DNA of 64,000 bases, taken from NCBI RefSeq assembly GCF_002077695.1, contig NZ_MWUE01000027.1, positions 109,719 through 173,718 of the forward strand, written 5' to 3'. The notes under the pieces are model-generated. The model saw only the letters and a list, made by a program, of their open reading frames with translations, was not told the origin of the DNA and made no database searches. Positions 22,359 to 32,686 of the stretch are shown one piece after another. Source of the stretch: Pantoea latae. Its GTDB lineage: Bacteria; Pseudomonadota; Gammaproteobacteria; Enterobacterales; Enterobacteriaceae. Each line of letters opens with the position of its first letter. The first letter of the stretch is position 1. A program made the translations under genes and the position numbers.

Positions 22359-22928
22359 GTGAATGCATTAAAAAAAATCATTGCCGCCGGTCTTTTGTCC
22401 ATGCTGAGTGGGGCGGCTCAGGCAAATCCCCCTCTCCCTTTCAAATTGTCCAGCCCGGAAATCAAAAATGGCCACTTTGAAAATAGCCATCTGAGCAGCG
22501 CCGCGTTGGGTTTGGGATGTGTTGGGGGAAATCATTCGCCTGCTCTTGAATGGGAACATGCTCCTGCTGGCACGCAAAGTTTTGTGCTGGAGATGTTTGA
22601 TAAAGATGCTCCAACGGGACACGGATGGGTGCACTGGACAGTGGTCAATATACCAGCCAGCAGCCACGCGCTTGCTGCTGGTATAGGATCAGATAATAAG
22701 GGATTGCCGTTACCTGCCTTGCAAACTCGCACCGATTTCGGTATGCCGGGATACGGTGGGCCATGCCCGCCCGCCGGGCAGACACACCACTACGTGATCA
22801 CCCTTAAAGCGCTGAATATTGCCACGCTGCCTCATGTTACAGCCGATGCTACTCCGGCTCTGGTTGGCTATCTTGCTAACATGAATATTCTTGCAGCAGC
22901 CCGCCTGGAAGTGATACAGAGCCGGTAA
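22359..22928 (+). CDS. YbhB/YbcL family Raf kinase inhibitor-like (PEBP) protein, secreted
   Basis: A 189-residue protein with a cleavable signal peptide (MNALKKIIAAGLLSMLSGAAQA, cleavage probably after Ala22) and one phosphatidylethanolamine-binding-protein domain. The PEBP motifs are present: NHSPALEWEHAPAGTQSFVL, DKDAPTGHGWVHWTVVN and YGGPCPPAGQTHHYV, which line the ligand pocket. Bacterial members are periplasmic or cytoplasmic and mostly of unknown role. It resembles YbcL more than YbhB because it is exported. The start is GTG at 22359. It is convergent with the AraC regulator at 22960 with 31 bp between stops. Confidence 0.9.
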   Translation: MNALKKIIAAGLLSMLSGAAQANPPLPFKLSSPEIKNGHFENSHLSSAALGLGCVGGNHSPALEWEHAPAGTQSFVLEMFDKDAPTGHGWVHWTVVNIPASSHALAAGIGSDNKGLPLPALQTRTDFGMPGYGGPCPPAGQTHHYVITLKALNIATLPHVTADATPALVGYLANMNILAAARLEVIQSR

Positions 22929-22959
22929 TATGTTCAGGTTATGTCAGGGCAACGGGCGT

Positions 22960-23757
22960 TTACTGCACGCGAATTTGCTTTGGATTAAAACCATAGCGGG
23001 CACGGAAACGGGCAGAAAACTTCGATGGATTTTCATAACCCACGCTCAGCGCTATCTGGAATATTGTCTGGTCTGTGACCTGTAATAGTGCCAGGGCATG
23101 TCCCATTCTGGCTTCGGTGACAACATTCTTGAAAGAGGTATTTTCAGCATTAAGCCTGCGGCGTAATGTCGCCTCTGACATGGCAAAGTGACGGGAAATT
23201 TCTGATGCTGTCCAGTTTTTCAGGAGATCTTTTAATACCAGCTTCCTGATGCGCTGACTCAGCATGATGTTTGCCGCTGGCTTCAGCATCAGACCGAAAC
23301 TTTCTAACCATACGCACATTTCCTCCATGCGTTTCATTGCCACTCTGTCGGGAATGCCTGCGGTGTCCCGAATCGACACGACCGCATGGTCGAAAGCCTG
23401 GCGAAAAACGAGGCTCACATCGCGGAGCACGCGCGGCATATTGCTTGCGTTTTCGCCAGTGGGATCATATAGCGTTAATAAAGGAAAGCTCAGCCACACG
23501 GCCTCAAAAGGCGTGTGGTTTGATGGAGGAATATTGGTTACATCGAGTGAGCTTCCGGCACTGACTAATATGGCCTCGCCTGCAGACACAAGTATATCCT
23601 GGCCGCGCCACGCAATGCTTTTTTGCCCCTGGCGGACCATAACCAGTAGTGTTTCATCAATAAAAATCTGGTTTGTGAGTAAGCGTTCGACCTGAATAAC
23701 ATGGGCGGTACTGGCTATAGCCTCACGACTCCATAATGTCCTTGATGTTTTAAGCAT
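22960..23757 (-). CDS. AraC family transcriptional regulator
   Basis: A 265-residue regulator with an N-terminal cupin-like sensing part (residues about 1-130) and the two-HTH AraC domain at the C-terminus: WTASEISRHFAMSEATLRRRLN and QTIFQIALSVGYENPSKFSARFRARYGF. The layout and size resemble the GadX/GadW/AppY-type enteric regulators. No target is obvious: the upstream 345 bp hold no gene, and the PEBP protein lies downstream in the opposite direction. It belongs to the lower-GC 20.4-24.5 kb stretch. Confidence 0.85.
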   Translation of the reverse strand: MLKTSRTLWSREAIASTAHVIQVERLLTNQIFIDETLLVMVRQGQKSIAWRGQDILVSAGEAILVSAGSSLDVTNIPPSNHTPFEAVWLSFPLLTLYDPTGENASNMPRVLRDVSLVFRQAFDHAVVSIRDTAGIPDRVAMKRMEEMCVWLESFGLMLKPAANIMLSQRIRKLVLKDLLKNWTASEISRHFAMSEATLRRRLNAENTSFKNVVTEARMGHALALLQVTDQTIFQIALSVGYENPSKFSARFRARYGFNPKQIRVQ

Positions 23758-24102
23758 GTGTCCTGTCTGAATGTCGGGAATAAAATACGAAAAAAGTCAC
23801 TGCTATCGGACTGTATAACACGACAATTATTACCGCCAGGCATTTCCCCCGGCAGCGGCAGACCTGCCATCCAGTAGCGTACCGGGACGGACGTGAGATT
23901 CACCTTAGCCACGAAGCCTGCTGACAAGTTTACTGAATAACAATATGCACGTTGGATTCAATATTAACCTGATAGCGAAAAGCGGACGTCAAACCTGTGC
24001 ATCAGCGGAGTTTACTCTTCCTCTCCAGGCGCGCTTATTAAGCATCACAAAAGATGATATTGTTTTTTACAACATCTAAAACTCAACCAGGATGGTTTTA
24101 AA
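23758..24102. other. Intergenic stretch with no convincing gene
   Basis: These 345 bp lie between the AraC start and the GFA gene start. A minus-strand frame (23715-23927) has no start signal and resembles no family. The sequence just before 24103 is AT-rich and probably holds the GFA promoter. Confidence 0.45.
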
Positions 24103-24531
24103 ATGAATGGCTCTTGTTTGTGTGGCGCGGTGGTATTTGAATTATCTGATAAGCCAGCACGCTTTTATCGCTGCCACTGCTCGCTTTGCCGAAAGCAGAG
24201 TGGCGTAGGCTACAATCTCGCCACGCTGGTGAAAGGTGAGGGGTTTCGCTGGATCACAGGAGAAAACCATATCGCTTCCTGGTCTAAACCTACTGGTTAT
24301 CGCACCGATTTTTGCCAGCTATGCGGCTCGACGGTGCCTAACCCTTTGCGCGACCAACCTTATGTCTGGATCCCTGTGGGTTTACTGGATGAAAGCAGTG
24401 ACATGGAATGTGCAGGCGATTTCTGCACTGATGATGCCATGCCCTGGGATAAAACGCGTTCAGCTAACCACCATCCAGGCGCTATCGACTCGCTGGAGTC
24501 ACTATTAAAGAGCCTGAAAATTACCTCCTGA
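24103..24531 (+). CDS. GFA/CENP-V family zinc protein
   Basis: A 142-residue protein of the glutathione-dependent formaldehyde-activating (GFA/CENP-V) fold. The zinc ligands are visible in order: Cys5 and Cys7 in GSCLCGAV, Cys24 and Cys27 in [13 protein letters not shown], and the CQLCGS pair near residues 72-75. The family also includes Gfa and many enzymes of unknown reaction; spontaneous glutathione-formaldehyde condensation has been questioned, so no reaction is assigned. No partner dehydrogenase lies nearby. ATG 24103 has AGGA about 12 bases upstream. Confidence 0.85.
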   Translation: MNGSCLCGAVVFELSDKPARFYRCHCSLCRKQSGVGYNLATLVKGEGFRWITGENHIASWSKPTGYRTDFCQLCGSTVPNPLRDQPYVWIPVGLLDESSDMECAGDFCTDDAMPWDKTRSANHHPGAIDSLESLLKSLKITS

Positions 24532-24709
24532 TCCTGACTCACTGCCCCTGAAATTTTATTCATCCTGTTTCAGCACAGCAAAACAGGCCTGCACCGCGCA
24601 AAAACCCACCATCTCCGCGTTTATTGCCCGCCTTAACCCGCAGCTTCGTTCAGGTTGTTCTATCTTTACTGTCGTTAAAAAAATAAACCAACCGCTGGAG
24701 CATGGGTTA

Positions 24710-26974
24710 ATGTCGAAAGAAACAGAGAAGCAACCACTGAGCCACCGCGCGCCCACCACGGGCCCTGAATCCTCAGAACCGGGTTTAGGTTCGCTGGCGC
24801 CGAAGGATGGATCGCACCAGCCTTCGCCTGAGCCGACCCCGCCAGGCAAACAGCCAACCGCGCCAGGCAGCCTGAAAGCCCCGCAGACGCATAACGCCAA
24901 ACTCGACCAGCTCGAAGCCAGCCGTAAAAACGGCACCGACCGCGCCCTTACCACTAATCAGGGCACGCGCATCGCCAACGATCAAAACTCGCTGCGCGCC
25001 GGTTCGCGCGGTCCGACGCTGCTGGAAGACTTCATTATGCGTGAGAAGATCACGCACTTTGACCATGAGCGCATCCCGGAGCGCATCGTGCACGCGCGCG
25101 GCTCGGCGGCGCACGGCTATTTTCAGCCCTACCGCTCGCTAAAAGATCTCACCAAAGCGCAGTTCCTCAGCGATCCCGAGCAGACCACGCCGGTCTTTGT
25201 GCGCTTCTCCACGGTGCAGGGCGGCGCAGGTTCCGCCGATACCGTGCGTGATATTCGCGGCTTCGCCGCCAAGTTCTACACCGAAGAGGGGGTGTTTGAC
25301 CTCGTCGGCAACAACACGCCGGTGTTCTTTATTCAGGACGCGCATAAATTCCCTGACTTTGTGCACGCGGTTAAGCCAGAGCCGCACAACGAAATTCCGC
25401 AGGGCCAGAGCGCCCATGACACCTTCTGGGATTACGTCTCTCTGCAGCCGGAAACCATGCATAACGTCATCTGGGCGATGTCCGATCGCGGCATTCCGCG
25501 CAGCTATCGCACCATGGAAGGGTTCGGTATCCACACCTTCCGCCTGATCAACGCCGAAGGCAAAGCGACCTTTGTCCGTTTCCACTGGAAGCCGGTGGCC
25601 GGTAAGGCGTCGCTGCTGTGGGATGAGTCACAGAAGCTCACCGGTCGCGATCCCGATTTCCATCGCCGCGATCTGTGGGAGGCGATTGAAGCGGGGGACT
25701 ACCCGGAATATGAGCTGGGGCTGCAGCTGATCCCGGAAGAGGACGAGTTTAAATTCGACTTCGATATTCTGGACGCCACCAAGCTGATCCCGGAGGCGCT
25801 GGTGCCGGTCGAGATCGTCGGCAAGATGGTGCTGAACCGTAACCCGGACAACTTCTTCGCGGAAACCGAGCAGGTGGCGTTCCATCCGGGCCATATCGTG
25901 CCGGGCCTGGATTTTACCAACGATCCGCTGCTGCAGGGGCGTCTGTTCTCCTACACCGACACCCAGATCAGCCGTCTGGGCGGGCCGAACTTCCACGAAA
26001 TCCCGATCAACCGTCCGACCTGTCCTTACCATAACTTCCAGCGTCAGGGCATGCATCGCCAGGATATCGATACCAACCCGGCCAACTACGAGCCGAACTC
26101 GATCAACGACAACTGGCCGCGCGAAACGCCGCCGGCTGCTGAGGGCGGCGGTTTTGAAAGCTATCAGGAGCGGGTGGAAGGCCACAAGGTGCGCGAGCGT
26201 AGCCCCTCATTCGGAGAGTACTATGCCCAGCCGCGTCTGTTCTGGCTGAGCCAGACTGAGGTGGAGCAGCAGCACATCATCGGCGCCTACTCGTTTGAGC
26301 TGAGCAAGGTGGCGCGCGCCTACATCCGCGAGCGCGTGGTGGACCATCTGGCGCGCATCGATATCGCGCTGGCGCAGGGCGTGGCGGATAACCTCGGCAT
26401 CGCCCTGACCGACGAGCAGCGTAATATTCAGCCGCCGGCTGCGGTAAATGGCCTGACCAAAGATGAGAGCCTGAGCCTCTATGCGAAGCCCGATGGCGAG
26501 ATCAAAGGACGTCAGGTCGCGCTGCTGATCAGCGATGGCGTTAAAGCCGCCGATGTGCTGAGCATTCTGCAGGCGCTGAAAGCCGAAGGCGTGCACGCCA
26601 AACTGCTGGCGCCGCATATGGGCCAGGTGCGCGCCGATGACGGCTCTGTGCTGCCGGTTGACGCCACCTTCGCCGGTCTGCCTTCTCTGACGTTTGACGC
26701 GGCGATCGTGCCGGACGGCAATATTGATGCGCTGCTGCTGAGCGGCGATGCCCGTTACTTCCTGCTGGAAGCCTACAAGCATCTGAAGGTGATTGGGCTG
26801 GTGGGCGGCGCGCGCCGCTTTAAAGCGCAGTTCGGTCTGGAGGATGCGGATCAGGAAGAGGGAATTGTGCAGGGCGACAAAGCGGAGAGCGCGCTGATGG
26901 CGCAGTTCACGCAGGCGATGAAGGCGCACCGCGTCTGGTCACGCAGCCAGAAGGCTAAATCCATTCCGGCCTGA
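24710..26974 (+). CDS. katE: Catalase HPII (large-subunit catalase)
   Basis: A 754-residue clade 2 catalase that disproportionates hydrogen peroxide in the cytoplasm. Key residues fall on the same numbers as E. coli HPII: catalytic His128 in RIVHARG, Asn201 in LVGNNTP, and the His392/Tyr415 pair (AFHPGH and FSYTDTQ) that is covalently linked in E. coli HPII. The first 80 residues are Pro/Ser-rich and disordered, and the C-terminal 150 residues form the flavodoxin/DJ-1-like domain ([17 protein letters not shown]) typical of this clade. In E. coli the gene is RpoS-dependent; this cannot be read here. A perfect intrinsic terminator follows. Confidence 0.97.
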   Translation: MSKETEKQPLSHRAPTTGPESSEPGLGSLAPKDGSHQPSPEPTPPGKQPTAPGSLKAPQTHNAKLDQLEASRKNGTDRALTTNQGTRIANDQNSLRAGSRGPTLLEDFIMREKITHFDHERIPERIVHARGSAAHGYFQPYRSLKDLTKAQFLSDPEQTTPVFVRFSTVQGGAGSADTVRDIRGFAAKFYTEEGVFDLVGNNTPVFFIQDAHKFPDFVHAVKPEPHNEIPQGQSAHDTFWDYVSLQPETMHNVIWAMSDRGIPRSYRTMEGFGIHTFRLINAEGKATFVRFHWKPVAGKASLLWDESQKLTGRDPDFHRRDLWEAIEAGDYPEYELGLQLIPEEDEFKFDFDILDATKLIPEALVPVEIVGKMVLNRNPDNFFAETEQVAFHPGHIVPGLDFTNDPLLQGRLFSYTDTQISRLGGPNFHEIPINRPTCPYHNFQRQGMHRQDIDTNPANYEPNSINDNWPRETPPAAEGGGFESYQERVEGHKVRERSPSFGEYYAQPRLFWLSQTEVEQQHIIGAYSFELSKVARAYIRERVVDHLARIDIALAQGVADNLGIALTDEQRNIQPPAAVNGLTKDESLSLYAKPDGEIKGRQVALLISDGVKAADVLSILQALKAEGVHAKLLAPHMGQVRADDGSVLPVDATFAGLPSLTFDAAIVPDGNIDALLLSGDARYFLLEAYKHLKVIGLVGGARRFKAQFGLEDADQEEGIVQGDKAESALMAQFTQAMKAHRVWSRSQKAKSIPA

Positions 26975-26999
26975 CGGGATCCCGCAGCAGAGGTAACCG

Positions 27000-27029
27000 G
27001 GGCGCCATGTTTTCATGGCGCCCTTTTTT
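27000..27029 (+). terminator. Rho-independent terminator of katE
   Basis: GGGCGCCATG (27000-27009) and CATGGCGCCC (27014-27023) form a perfect 10-bp stem around TTTT, followed by six T (27024-27029). It lies 26 bp after the katE stop. Confidence 0.93.
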
Positions 27030-27044
27030 CGTGTCACGAGGCAG

Positions 27045-27929
27045 TTAAACACGCATCTGCGCAAGATCGGCCAGCAAGCCCGGACCCGTTGGCTGCCATC
27101 CCAGCTGCGCCTGGGTGAGGGCGCCTGAGGCTGACATATCCAGCGCGACAAACTTGCTCAGCCAGCCAAAGTGCGCGGCAGCGTCAGCAGCGTCGATAGC
27201 GCTAACCGGCAGGTCAAGCAGGCGCCCAATGGTTTCGGCAAGGGTGCGCAATCGAATACCCTCTTCAGCCACGGCGTGATATCGACTGCCCGGTGCCGCC
27301 TGGTTCAGGGCCAGCAGGTAGAGCGCTGCCGCATCGTTCAGATGCACCGCAGACCAGCGGGTCTCTCCATCGTCAATCCAGGCCGACACGCCTTTCTCCC
27401 GGGCAAGCGCAATCAGCGGCGTAATCAGGCCCTGTTTTACCCGGTTGTGCACCTGGGAAAGGCGGATAAAAGAGACGTTGACGTTATTGCTCAACGCCGT
27501 CATGCCCGCCAGCTCCGACGCTTTACGCGGGTTGGGCTGTTCAGCATTGAAGTGATTTTCCACCGCCAGCGCGCCCGGTTTGTCCGCACCCATCCCGACA
27601 ACCGAGGTGATCAGCAAAGGACGTGACGAGCCTTGCAGCGCGCGGGCGAGAGCGTCGATCGCCAGCCCGTCCCTTGCGCAGTTTGCGGGGAAGGTCGAAA
27701 AATCGTGATTGAACGCGGTGTGGATAACGCCATCGCTGGCCATTGCGCCGCGCCGCAGGCTTTCCGGCTCGGTGATATCGCCCGCGAGCGGCTCAATGCC
27801 CGCCGCGCGCAGCGCCGCGGCTCCCTGCGGGCTGCGGGTGAGCCCGGTCACCTGATGTCCCGCCGCGATAAGCTGCGCCGCCACCGCCGAACCAATGAAT
27901 CCGGTCGCTCCTGTCAGAAATATACGCAT
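27045..27929 (-). CDS. NAD-dependent epimerase/dehydratase-like SDR
   Basis: A 294-residue extended/atypical SDR with the nucleotide-binding motif TGATGFIGSAVAAQL at residues 6-20, followed by VTGLTRSPQGAAAL. The region of the usual YxxxK has no clear Tyr-x-x-x-Lys: the equivalent stretch is NPRKASELAGM, so catalytic chemistry may differ or be NmrA-like. Homologues are usually annotated as SDR or NAD(P)H-binding oxidoreductases. It is divergent from the AraC regulator at 28052 (122 bp between starts), which probably controls it. Confidence 0.85.
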   Translation of the reverse strand: MRIFLTGATGFIGSAVAAQLIAAGHQVTGLTRSPQGAAALRAAGIEPLAGDITEPESLRRGAMASDGVIHTAFNHDFSTFPANCARDGLAIDALARALQGSSRPLLITSVVGMGADKPGALAVENHFNAEQPNPRKASELAGMTALSNNVNVSFIRLSQVHNRVKQGLITPLIALAREKGVSAWIDDGETRWSAVHLNDAAALYLLALNQAAPGSRYHAVAEEGIRLRTLAETIGRLLDLPVSAIDAADAAAHFGWLSKFVALDMSASGALTQAQLGWQPTGPGLLADLAQMRV

Positions 27930-28051
27930 GCTCTCTGCCTTATCAGTATGGAGGATTGCACTGTCAATCCAGCAGAGTCACTGTAAGCGCGGTCGCCAAT
28001 ACGATCTATGTGGTAAAGTCGCTTTTTTATGTCTGATAGTCTGAGATTAAG

Positions 28052-28954
28052 ATGGATTTACTGTCACAGCTGCTGTCGCTGCTTAAACCGGAAAGCTATG
28101 TCTCGGGCGGCGTGATGCTCGCGCCTGAACGGTCAGTGCAGTGGCCCTCTCATGACGGCGTAAAGTGCTACGCCATCGTCTCGGGCGAGTGCTGGCTCGC
28201 GGTAGAGGGAGGTGCGCCGCTAAGGCTGCAAAAAGGCGACTGCTTTTTGCTGCCGCCTGGGCCGCCTTTCAGGCTGGCGACCGCGCTGTCGGCGCCGACG
28301 GTGGATTTCACCCGTGTGCGCACCGGTATGGTCTCTGCGGCAGCCGAAGTGCAGGACGCAGCGTCAGGCTGCTTGCTGGCGGGCGGCCACTTTCTGCTGG
28401 CCGGGCGCGCGGCGAAGATGCTGCTGGATCCTTTGCCGACCGTGGTGCATATCCGCAACCCCGCAGACAGGGCTGCGATGCAGTGGGCGCTGGAAAGAAT
28501 GGTTGAGGAGATCCGCGCGCCGCAGCCAGGCAGCGCGCTGATAGTGCAGCAGCTGGCATTTATGCTGCTGATACAGGCGCTGCGGCTCTATGCCAGCAGC
28601 AGTGAGAATACCGGCTGGCTGGCTGCTCTGCGCAACGAAAAACTGGCCGCTGCGCTGGTCAGTATGCACCAGCATCCCGAACAAAAATGGACGCTCGCGC
28701 AGCTTGCCGGCGAGGCGGGCATGTCGCGTGCGGTCTTTGCCAGACGGTTTAAACAAACCGTGGGGATCGCGCCTGTCGACTATCTGACGCAGTGGAGAAT
28801 GCTGCTGGCCTGCGAGCGGTTGACCCATTCAGACGACACCATCGCGCAGATAGCCGCCGCGTCTGGCTATGAGTCTGAGAGCGCCTTCGCCAAAGCCTTT
28901 AAGCGGGTGATCGGCTGTCCGCCAGGCAAGATCGCCGCGCCGCGCAAGGGCTAA
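28052..28954 (+). CDS. AraC family regulator with cupin domain
   Basis: A 300-residue regulator of the cupin_6/AraC type. The N-terminal cupin has VKCYAIVSGECWLAVEGG and LQKGDCFLLPPGPPF; the C-terminal HTH domain has WTLAQLAGEAGMSRAVFARRFK and DTIAQIAAASGYESESAFAKAFKR. ATG 28052 is followed by MDLLSQLLSLLKPESYVSGG, the usual family start. It is paired head-to-head with the epimerase-like gene, a very common arrangement for this regulator type, so it likely activates or represses that oxidoreductase. Confidence 0.9.
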   Translation: MDLLSQLLSLLKPESYVSGGVMLAPERSVQWPSHDGVKCYAIVSGECWLAVEGGAPLRLQKGDCFLLPPGPPFRLATALSAPTVDFTRVRTGMVSAAAEVQDAASGCLLAGGHFLLAGRAAKMLLDPLPTVVHIRNPADRAAMQWALERMVEEIRAPQPGSALIVQQLAFMLLIQALRLYASSSENTGWLAALRNEKLAAALVSMHQHPEQKWTLAQLAGEAGMSRAVFARRFKQTVGIAPVDYLTQWRMLLACERLTHSDDTIAQIAAASGYESESAFAKAFKRVIGCPPGKIAAPRKG

Positions 28955-29185
28955 AATCTGCCCCTTCAGGCTGCCGCTGTCCACCTCAATGCACACTTCC
29001 GATATCACATCAGTGATATCAATCACACTAATCGCTGAAGCTATTGGCGCGCGCGTCGATAACCTCCTCTCAGCGCCTCTTTAGCGCTGAACAGGGAACA
29101 TGAGTACTGATTGCGAACGGACCTGCTTTTAGCCCCTCTTTTTTCAACACACCAGCAATTCTTTGATTACAGCGGAAATAATAAT

Positions 29186-31150
29186 ATGTCTCTCTTTAAG
29201 AGCATGGGTAAAAGCGTTATCGGTTCCCGTTTTGCCGGCGCGTCACAGCCCGCTAACGGTATTTTTAACTGTCAGGATCTGCCGGCATCGCTCTCTGCGG
29301 CAGGCATCAACCGGCGCGCGGCGGGCATCCTGCTGACGTTCGTGCCGCCGGAGGCAAATTTCCATCAGGTCAGCCAGGCATGGCAGCGTTTTACCTCAGC
29401 GGATCTGACCGTGATTACGCTCTCCTCCAACGGCGCGCTCAGCGCCAGCGGCAGGCAGACCACCTACTGCAAAGGGGATGGACAAGAGGGAAGCTGGCTC
29501 TGGCTGCCCCGCAGCCTGATTGCGCAGCATGAAACCCATATCGTCGACCTGCATCTTGCTGATACCCACACGGCGACCGATCGCATTCGTGCCATCGAAG
29601 GGGAACTGGCCGCGCTGCAGCTGCAGATGCCGCTCTCCGCTGACCGCACCTTCGCCATGATCTACTGCGACGGGCTTTCGGCGTCGGAAGGTTTTCTGAT
29701 GCAGGCCTGGTACAACAGCGGCCGCTTTCCCTGCCTGGCGATTGGCGGCTCCGCCGGCGGCCGCGTGAGCTTCGACGGCACCTGGATCGGCGTCGGCGGC
29801 CGCGTGCTGCAGGGCAAAGCGGTTATCGTGTTCTGCCGCATGGCGGCGGGAAAATCGTTCTCACCCTTTAAGAGCCAGAACTTTGAGCCGCTGAATAAAA
29901 GCTGGCTTATTGCAGAAGCGGATCCGGTGACGCGCACCCTGACCTCGGTGTTCAACGCGCAGGGACAGCAGCAGCCCTTTACCCAGGCGCTGGCGGAGCA
30001 TCTGGCATGTCGCGAGCAAGAGCTGACGGAGCGGCTCAAAGGGCTGACCTTCGCCGTTAAAGTAGGCGACGCCTTTTTTATTCGCTCGGTGGCAAAGATA
30101 GAAAACCAGAAGCTGCACTTTTTTTGCGATCTGGAGTTTGGCGATCGGCTCTTTTTAATGCGCGAAACCGATTTCAAACAGGCCACGCTGCGCGACTGGC
30201 AAGCGTTTACCGCGCGCCACGGCAAGCCAGCGGCCGTGCTGATGAACGACTGCATCCTGCGCCGCGCGGGCAATGTCGATCGGCTGCACGACGCCCATTT
30301 CTTTAAGGGCATTCCCGCCGCCGGCTTCTCCAGCTTTGGCGAAATTCTTGGCGTGCCGATCAACCAGACCCTCTCTGCGCTGGTGTTTTTTAACCATGAG
30401 GCGAATGCCATGGCGCACTTTCCGGTGGAGTATGCCAGCTATGCCGCGCACTACGCGCAGCGCGCGCTGCGCCGCTGGGAGGCGCTGAACCGCGTGCAGT
30501 CAGGGGTGCTGGCGCGCGTGGTCAACTATCAGCAGGAATTAGCTCCGATTGTGCAGGCGCTGCCGGTGCTGGAGGCGGCCACCCAGAGCCAGAGCGAGGC
30601 GCTGACGCTGGCTGAAAGCGCCATCCGCGGCATTAGCGATCTCGCCAGAGAGAGCCAGCAGGCGCAGAGCCGCCTGGGCGAAGGGCTGGACGATCTGGAG
30701 GCGATCTCGAACGGCATCAACGTCATCACGCACGGCATCAGCGATATCGCCTTCCAGACCAATATCCTGGCGCTTAATGCGGCGGTTGAAGCCGCGCGCG
30801 CCGGCGAGGCGGGCAGGGGATTTGCCGTGGTGGCGGGCGAGGTGCGCCGTCTGGCGCACTCCTCCCGCGAGCAGGCGGAAGCCACGGCGAGCAATATCAA
30901 CGAGGCGGTAAGCACCATTTCACGCATTCGCGATGTGGCGACCCACACCGTTCAGACCGCCACGGATATGGCGGAACGCAGTATTCACGCCGCCGACAGC
31001 ATTGCCGCCATGAGTCATCAAACGCGCCATGAGCGCGCCGATATGACCAAACAGCTGGACAGCCTGCGCACCCTGACGGCGGGCATGGACGCGATGCAGG
31101 AGGCGGTGGCGGAGCTGAAGGTGCTGCAAACCCTCTCCACCCGTCGCTAA
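29186..31150 (+). CDS. Soluble chemoreceptor with FIST sensory domains
   Basis: A 654-residue methyl-accepting chemotaxis protein with no membrane segment. Residues about 35-230 form a FIST N domain ([26 protein letters not shown] region), residues about 240-410 a FIST C domain ([29 protein letters not shown]), and the C-terminal 200 residues the MCP signalling coiled coil with the conserved hairpin tip [24 protein letters not shown] domains are intracellular sensors proposed to bind small molecules such as amino acids; the ligand here is unknown. ATG 29186 has GCGGA at 29173-29177; the longer frame from 29111 lacks a signal. No che genes are nearby. Confidence 0.9.
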   Translation: MSLFKSMGKSVIGSRFAGASQPANGIFNCQDLPASLSAAGINRRAAGILLTFVPPEANFHQVSQAWQRFTSADLTVITLSSNGALSASGRQTTYCKGDGQEGSWLWLPRSLIAQHETHIVDLHLADTHTATDRIRAIEGELAALQLQMPLSADRTFAMIYCDGLSASEGFLMQAWYNSGRFPCLAIGGSAGGRVSFDGTWIGVGGRVLQGKAVIVFCRMAAGKSFSPFKSQNFEPLNKSWLIAEADPVTRTLTSVFNAQGQQQPFTQALAEHLACREQELTERLKGLTFAVKVGDAFFIRSVAKIENQKLHFFCDLEFGDRLFLMRETDFKQATLRDWQAFTARHGKPAAVLMNDCILRRAGNVDRLHDAHFFKGIPAAGFSSFGEILGVPINQTLSALVFFNHEANAMAHFPVEYASYAAHYAQRALRRWEALNRVQSGVLARVVNYQQELAPIVQALPVLEAATQSQSEALTLAESAIRGISDLARESQQAQSRLGEGLDDLEAISNGINVITHGISDIAFQTNILALNAAVEAARAGEAGRGFAVVAGEVRRLAHSSREQAEATASNINEAVSTISRIRDVATHTVQTATDMAERSIHAADSIAAMSHQTRHERADMTKQLDSLRTLTAGMDAMQEAVAELKVLQTLSTRR

Positions 31151-31279
31151 GGCAGGGGAAAACGCAGCCCTAAACAGCAGATGCGCTCCTCAGCCGCTGG
31201 GTTTGCAGCCTGTACCAATCATGACTACTGTTTCTGGACAGGCTGATAAAGCGACCGGCAAGGCGAAACAGGAGGAGCG

Positions 31280-31486
31280 ATGAAGCGCGATGTCTTGAGT
31301 GAAGAGGATTACGATGAGGTGTGTCGCGTGATCGGCGATGCGGTGGTGGTGCTGGCGGAGTCGGGCCACGAAACCAAACGGGAAGAGATTTCCGGCCTGC
31401 TGAAGCGCGCGCGGCTGCATCGATCCCACAGCGAGCGCGATGAGCAGCGCATGCTGGAGCACGCTATTCGCCTGGTCAAGCCCTGA
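31280..31486 (+). CDS. AriR/YmgB-type small regulatory protein
   Basis: A 68-residue acidic-basic helical protein, MKRDVLSEEDYDEVCRV followed by IGDAVVVLAESG and a basic helix LLKRARLHRSHSERDEQRM. The layout and size fit the YmgB/AriR family of biofilm and acid-resistance connector proteins (dimeric, four-helix). AGGAGG at 31271-31276 strongly supports ATG 31280. A strong terminator follows directly, so it is a single-gene unit. Family assignment is by pattern, so I give no gene name. Confidence 0.75.
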   Translation: MKRDVLSEEDYDEVCRVIGDAVVVLAESGHETKREEISGLLKRARLHRSHSERDEQRMLEHAIRLVKP

Positions 31487-31491
31487 ATGTC

Positions 31492-31518
31492 AAACCGGCC
31501 ACCGCGCCGGTTTTTTTT
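31492..31518 (+). terminator. Rho-independent terminator of the AriR-like gene
   Basis: AAACCGGC (31492-31499) pairs with GCCGGTTT (31506-31513) and the T-run continues to 31518 (eight T in total). It overlaps the last bases of the convergent minus-strand gene. Confidence 0.9.
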
Positions 31519-32080
31519 ATGCCTGCCGCGCTGCTGGCGTCTGGCGGCAGGCGGGATACCAGCTCGCCAGAAAATGGCGCAGATGATCGAGGCACCACTC
31601 CGCCTCATCGCGCTGCTGGCAGTAGTACATCACCGTAACCTTTTCATACTCTCGTCCACGCTGCCGCAGCGGCGACCAGCCCCAGTCGAGCACGCAGCGC
31701 GCGAAGTTAATCAGCGCGTCCGGCTCCAGCCCGTGCTGCGCCGCCTGCTCGCGCAGATAGCGGCCAAAGGCCTGATCGAGCGTCAGCGTCTCCTGCTGCG
31801 TCTCAGGCAGTTCGGGACGAAAGGCGAAATCGACGAAGCCGCACACCGCATCCTCGCGCTGCTGCCAGTCACAGGCCAGCGTCATAAAGAGCCCGTCCTG
31901 CAGATTAATCTCTTCCAGCAAACGACGCAGATTAGCCGACTGCGCCAGCACCGCAATCTCATCGATGCGATCGGTCTGCAGGGTGAGGTCGATGCCGCAC
32001 GGGTTCAGCGAGCCATCCTCGTTGCGCGTGGCGGGGAAGGGGAAATCGATATAGCCGTTGTTATCCAGTCGCTTTTCCAT
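31517..32080 (-). CDS. Conserved hypothetical cytoplasmic protein
   Basis: A 187-residue acidic, soluble protein starting MEKRLDNNGYIDFPFPATRNEDGS at ATG 32080. No signal peptide, membrane segment or metal motif is seen; the middle is predicted helical (DEIAVLAQSANLRRLLEEINLQ) and the C-terminal part is Trp/Cys rich (WCLDHLRHFLASWYPACRQTP). I do not recognise a characterised family. The frame is long, uses normal backbone codons and avoids any overlap with other genes, which supports it being real. A TTG at 32116 would extend it but has no better ribosome binding site. Confidence 0.7.
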   Translation of the reverse strand: MEKRLDNNGYIDFPFPATRNEDGSLNPCGIDLTLQTDRIDEIAVLAQSANLRRLLEEINLQDGLFMTLACDWQQREDAVCGFVDFAFRPELPETQQETLTLDQAFGRYLREQAAQHGLEPDALINFARCVLDWGWSPLRQRGREYEKVTVMYYCQQRDEAEWCLDHLRHFLASWYPACRQTPAARQA

Positions 32081-32143
32081 ACGAGGTGAGCCTGCAGCCT
32101 GACAAGCCCCTGACAATAAACCATCTGGCCGCAGGACGCACGC

Positions 32144-32473
32144 TCAGGGGCACGTCCAGGTAATCATCGTATCTTCGTGCGGGTTGATCAGGCGGAACTG
32201 CTTATCTGACAGCCGCTGCGCGTAATAGCCTTCAGGGGTGACGGCGGAAGGCACATATTTGAAACGATCCAGCGATTGCAGTGTCCCACTCTGCACGTTA
32301 ACCCCGTCGCGGCTGATAGTGAAGGCGCTGACGAGATCGAAGATCGTCGCCCGCGTCTGGCCCATCGGCTGCCCGTAGATGGTGCTGACTTCGCCTGGGC
32401 ACTCCACCCCTTTCGGGCCGGAGGCGCAGCCGGCAAGCAGCGTAATAATAGTGAAAAGCGTGAGTCGCAACAT
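32144..32473 (-). CDS. Small predicted lipoprotein
   Basis: A 109-residue protein with a type II signal peptide: MLRLTLFTIITLLAGCAS, lipobox LLAGC, lipidated Cys at residue 16. The mature part is a small beta-rich domain with GYYAQRLSDKQFRLINP and a terminal TWTCP, giving two more Cys (ECPGE and the end) that could pair. Residues after the Cys are Ala-Ser, so sorting to the outer membrane is expected. No known family. ATG 32473 is preferred over a TTG at 32491 because of better spacing from AGG. Confidence 0.7.
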   Translation of the reverse strand: MLRLTLFTIITLLAGCASGPKGVECPGEVSTIYGQPMGQTRATIFDLVSAFTISRDGVNVQSGTLQSLDRFKYVPSAVTPEGYYAQRLSDKQFRLINPHEDTMITWTCP

Positions 32474-32686
32474 ATCCTGTACCTGCTTCAATCCCTGGGA
32501 ATCCCGTGGCGCTGATTTCGACGCGTTGCGTCCCGGCTATTGTGATCATAGCAGGTCTGGCGCGGCTTCCCATTTGCAGTTCGATTAATAGTTAAGCTTT
32601 AAGCGTGCCAGAGGGTGACTTGAGTAGCACATTAAAGGTATTCTTGCCATCTTTGCGCACCAGTTGGGCGATTTAAGGGAAATTTA

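Noticed and set aside
23715..23927. 70-codon minus-strand frame upstream of the AraC gene
   Set aside because: No start signal and no recognisable similarity; overlaps the regulator start.
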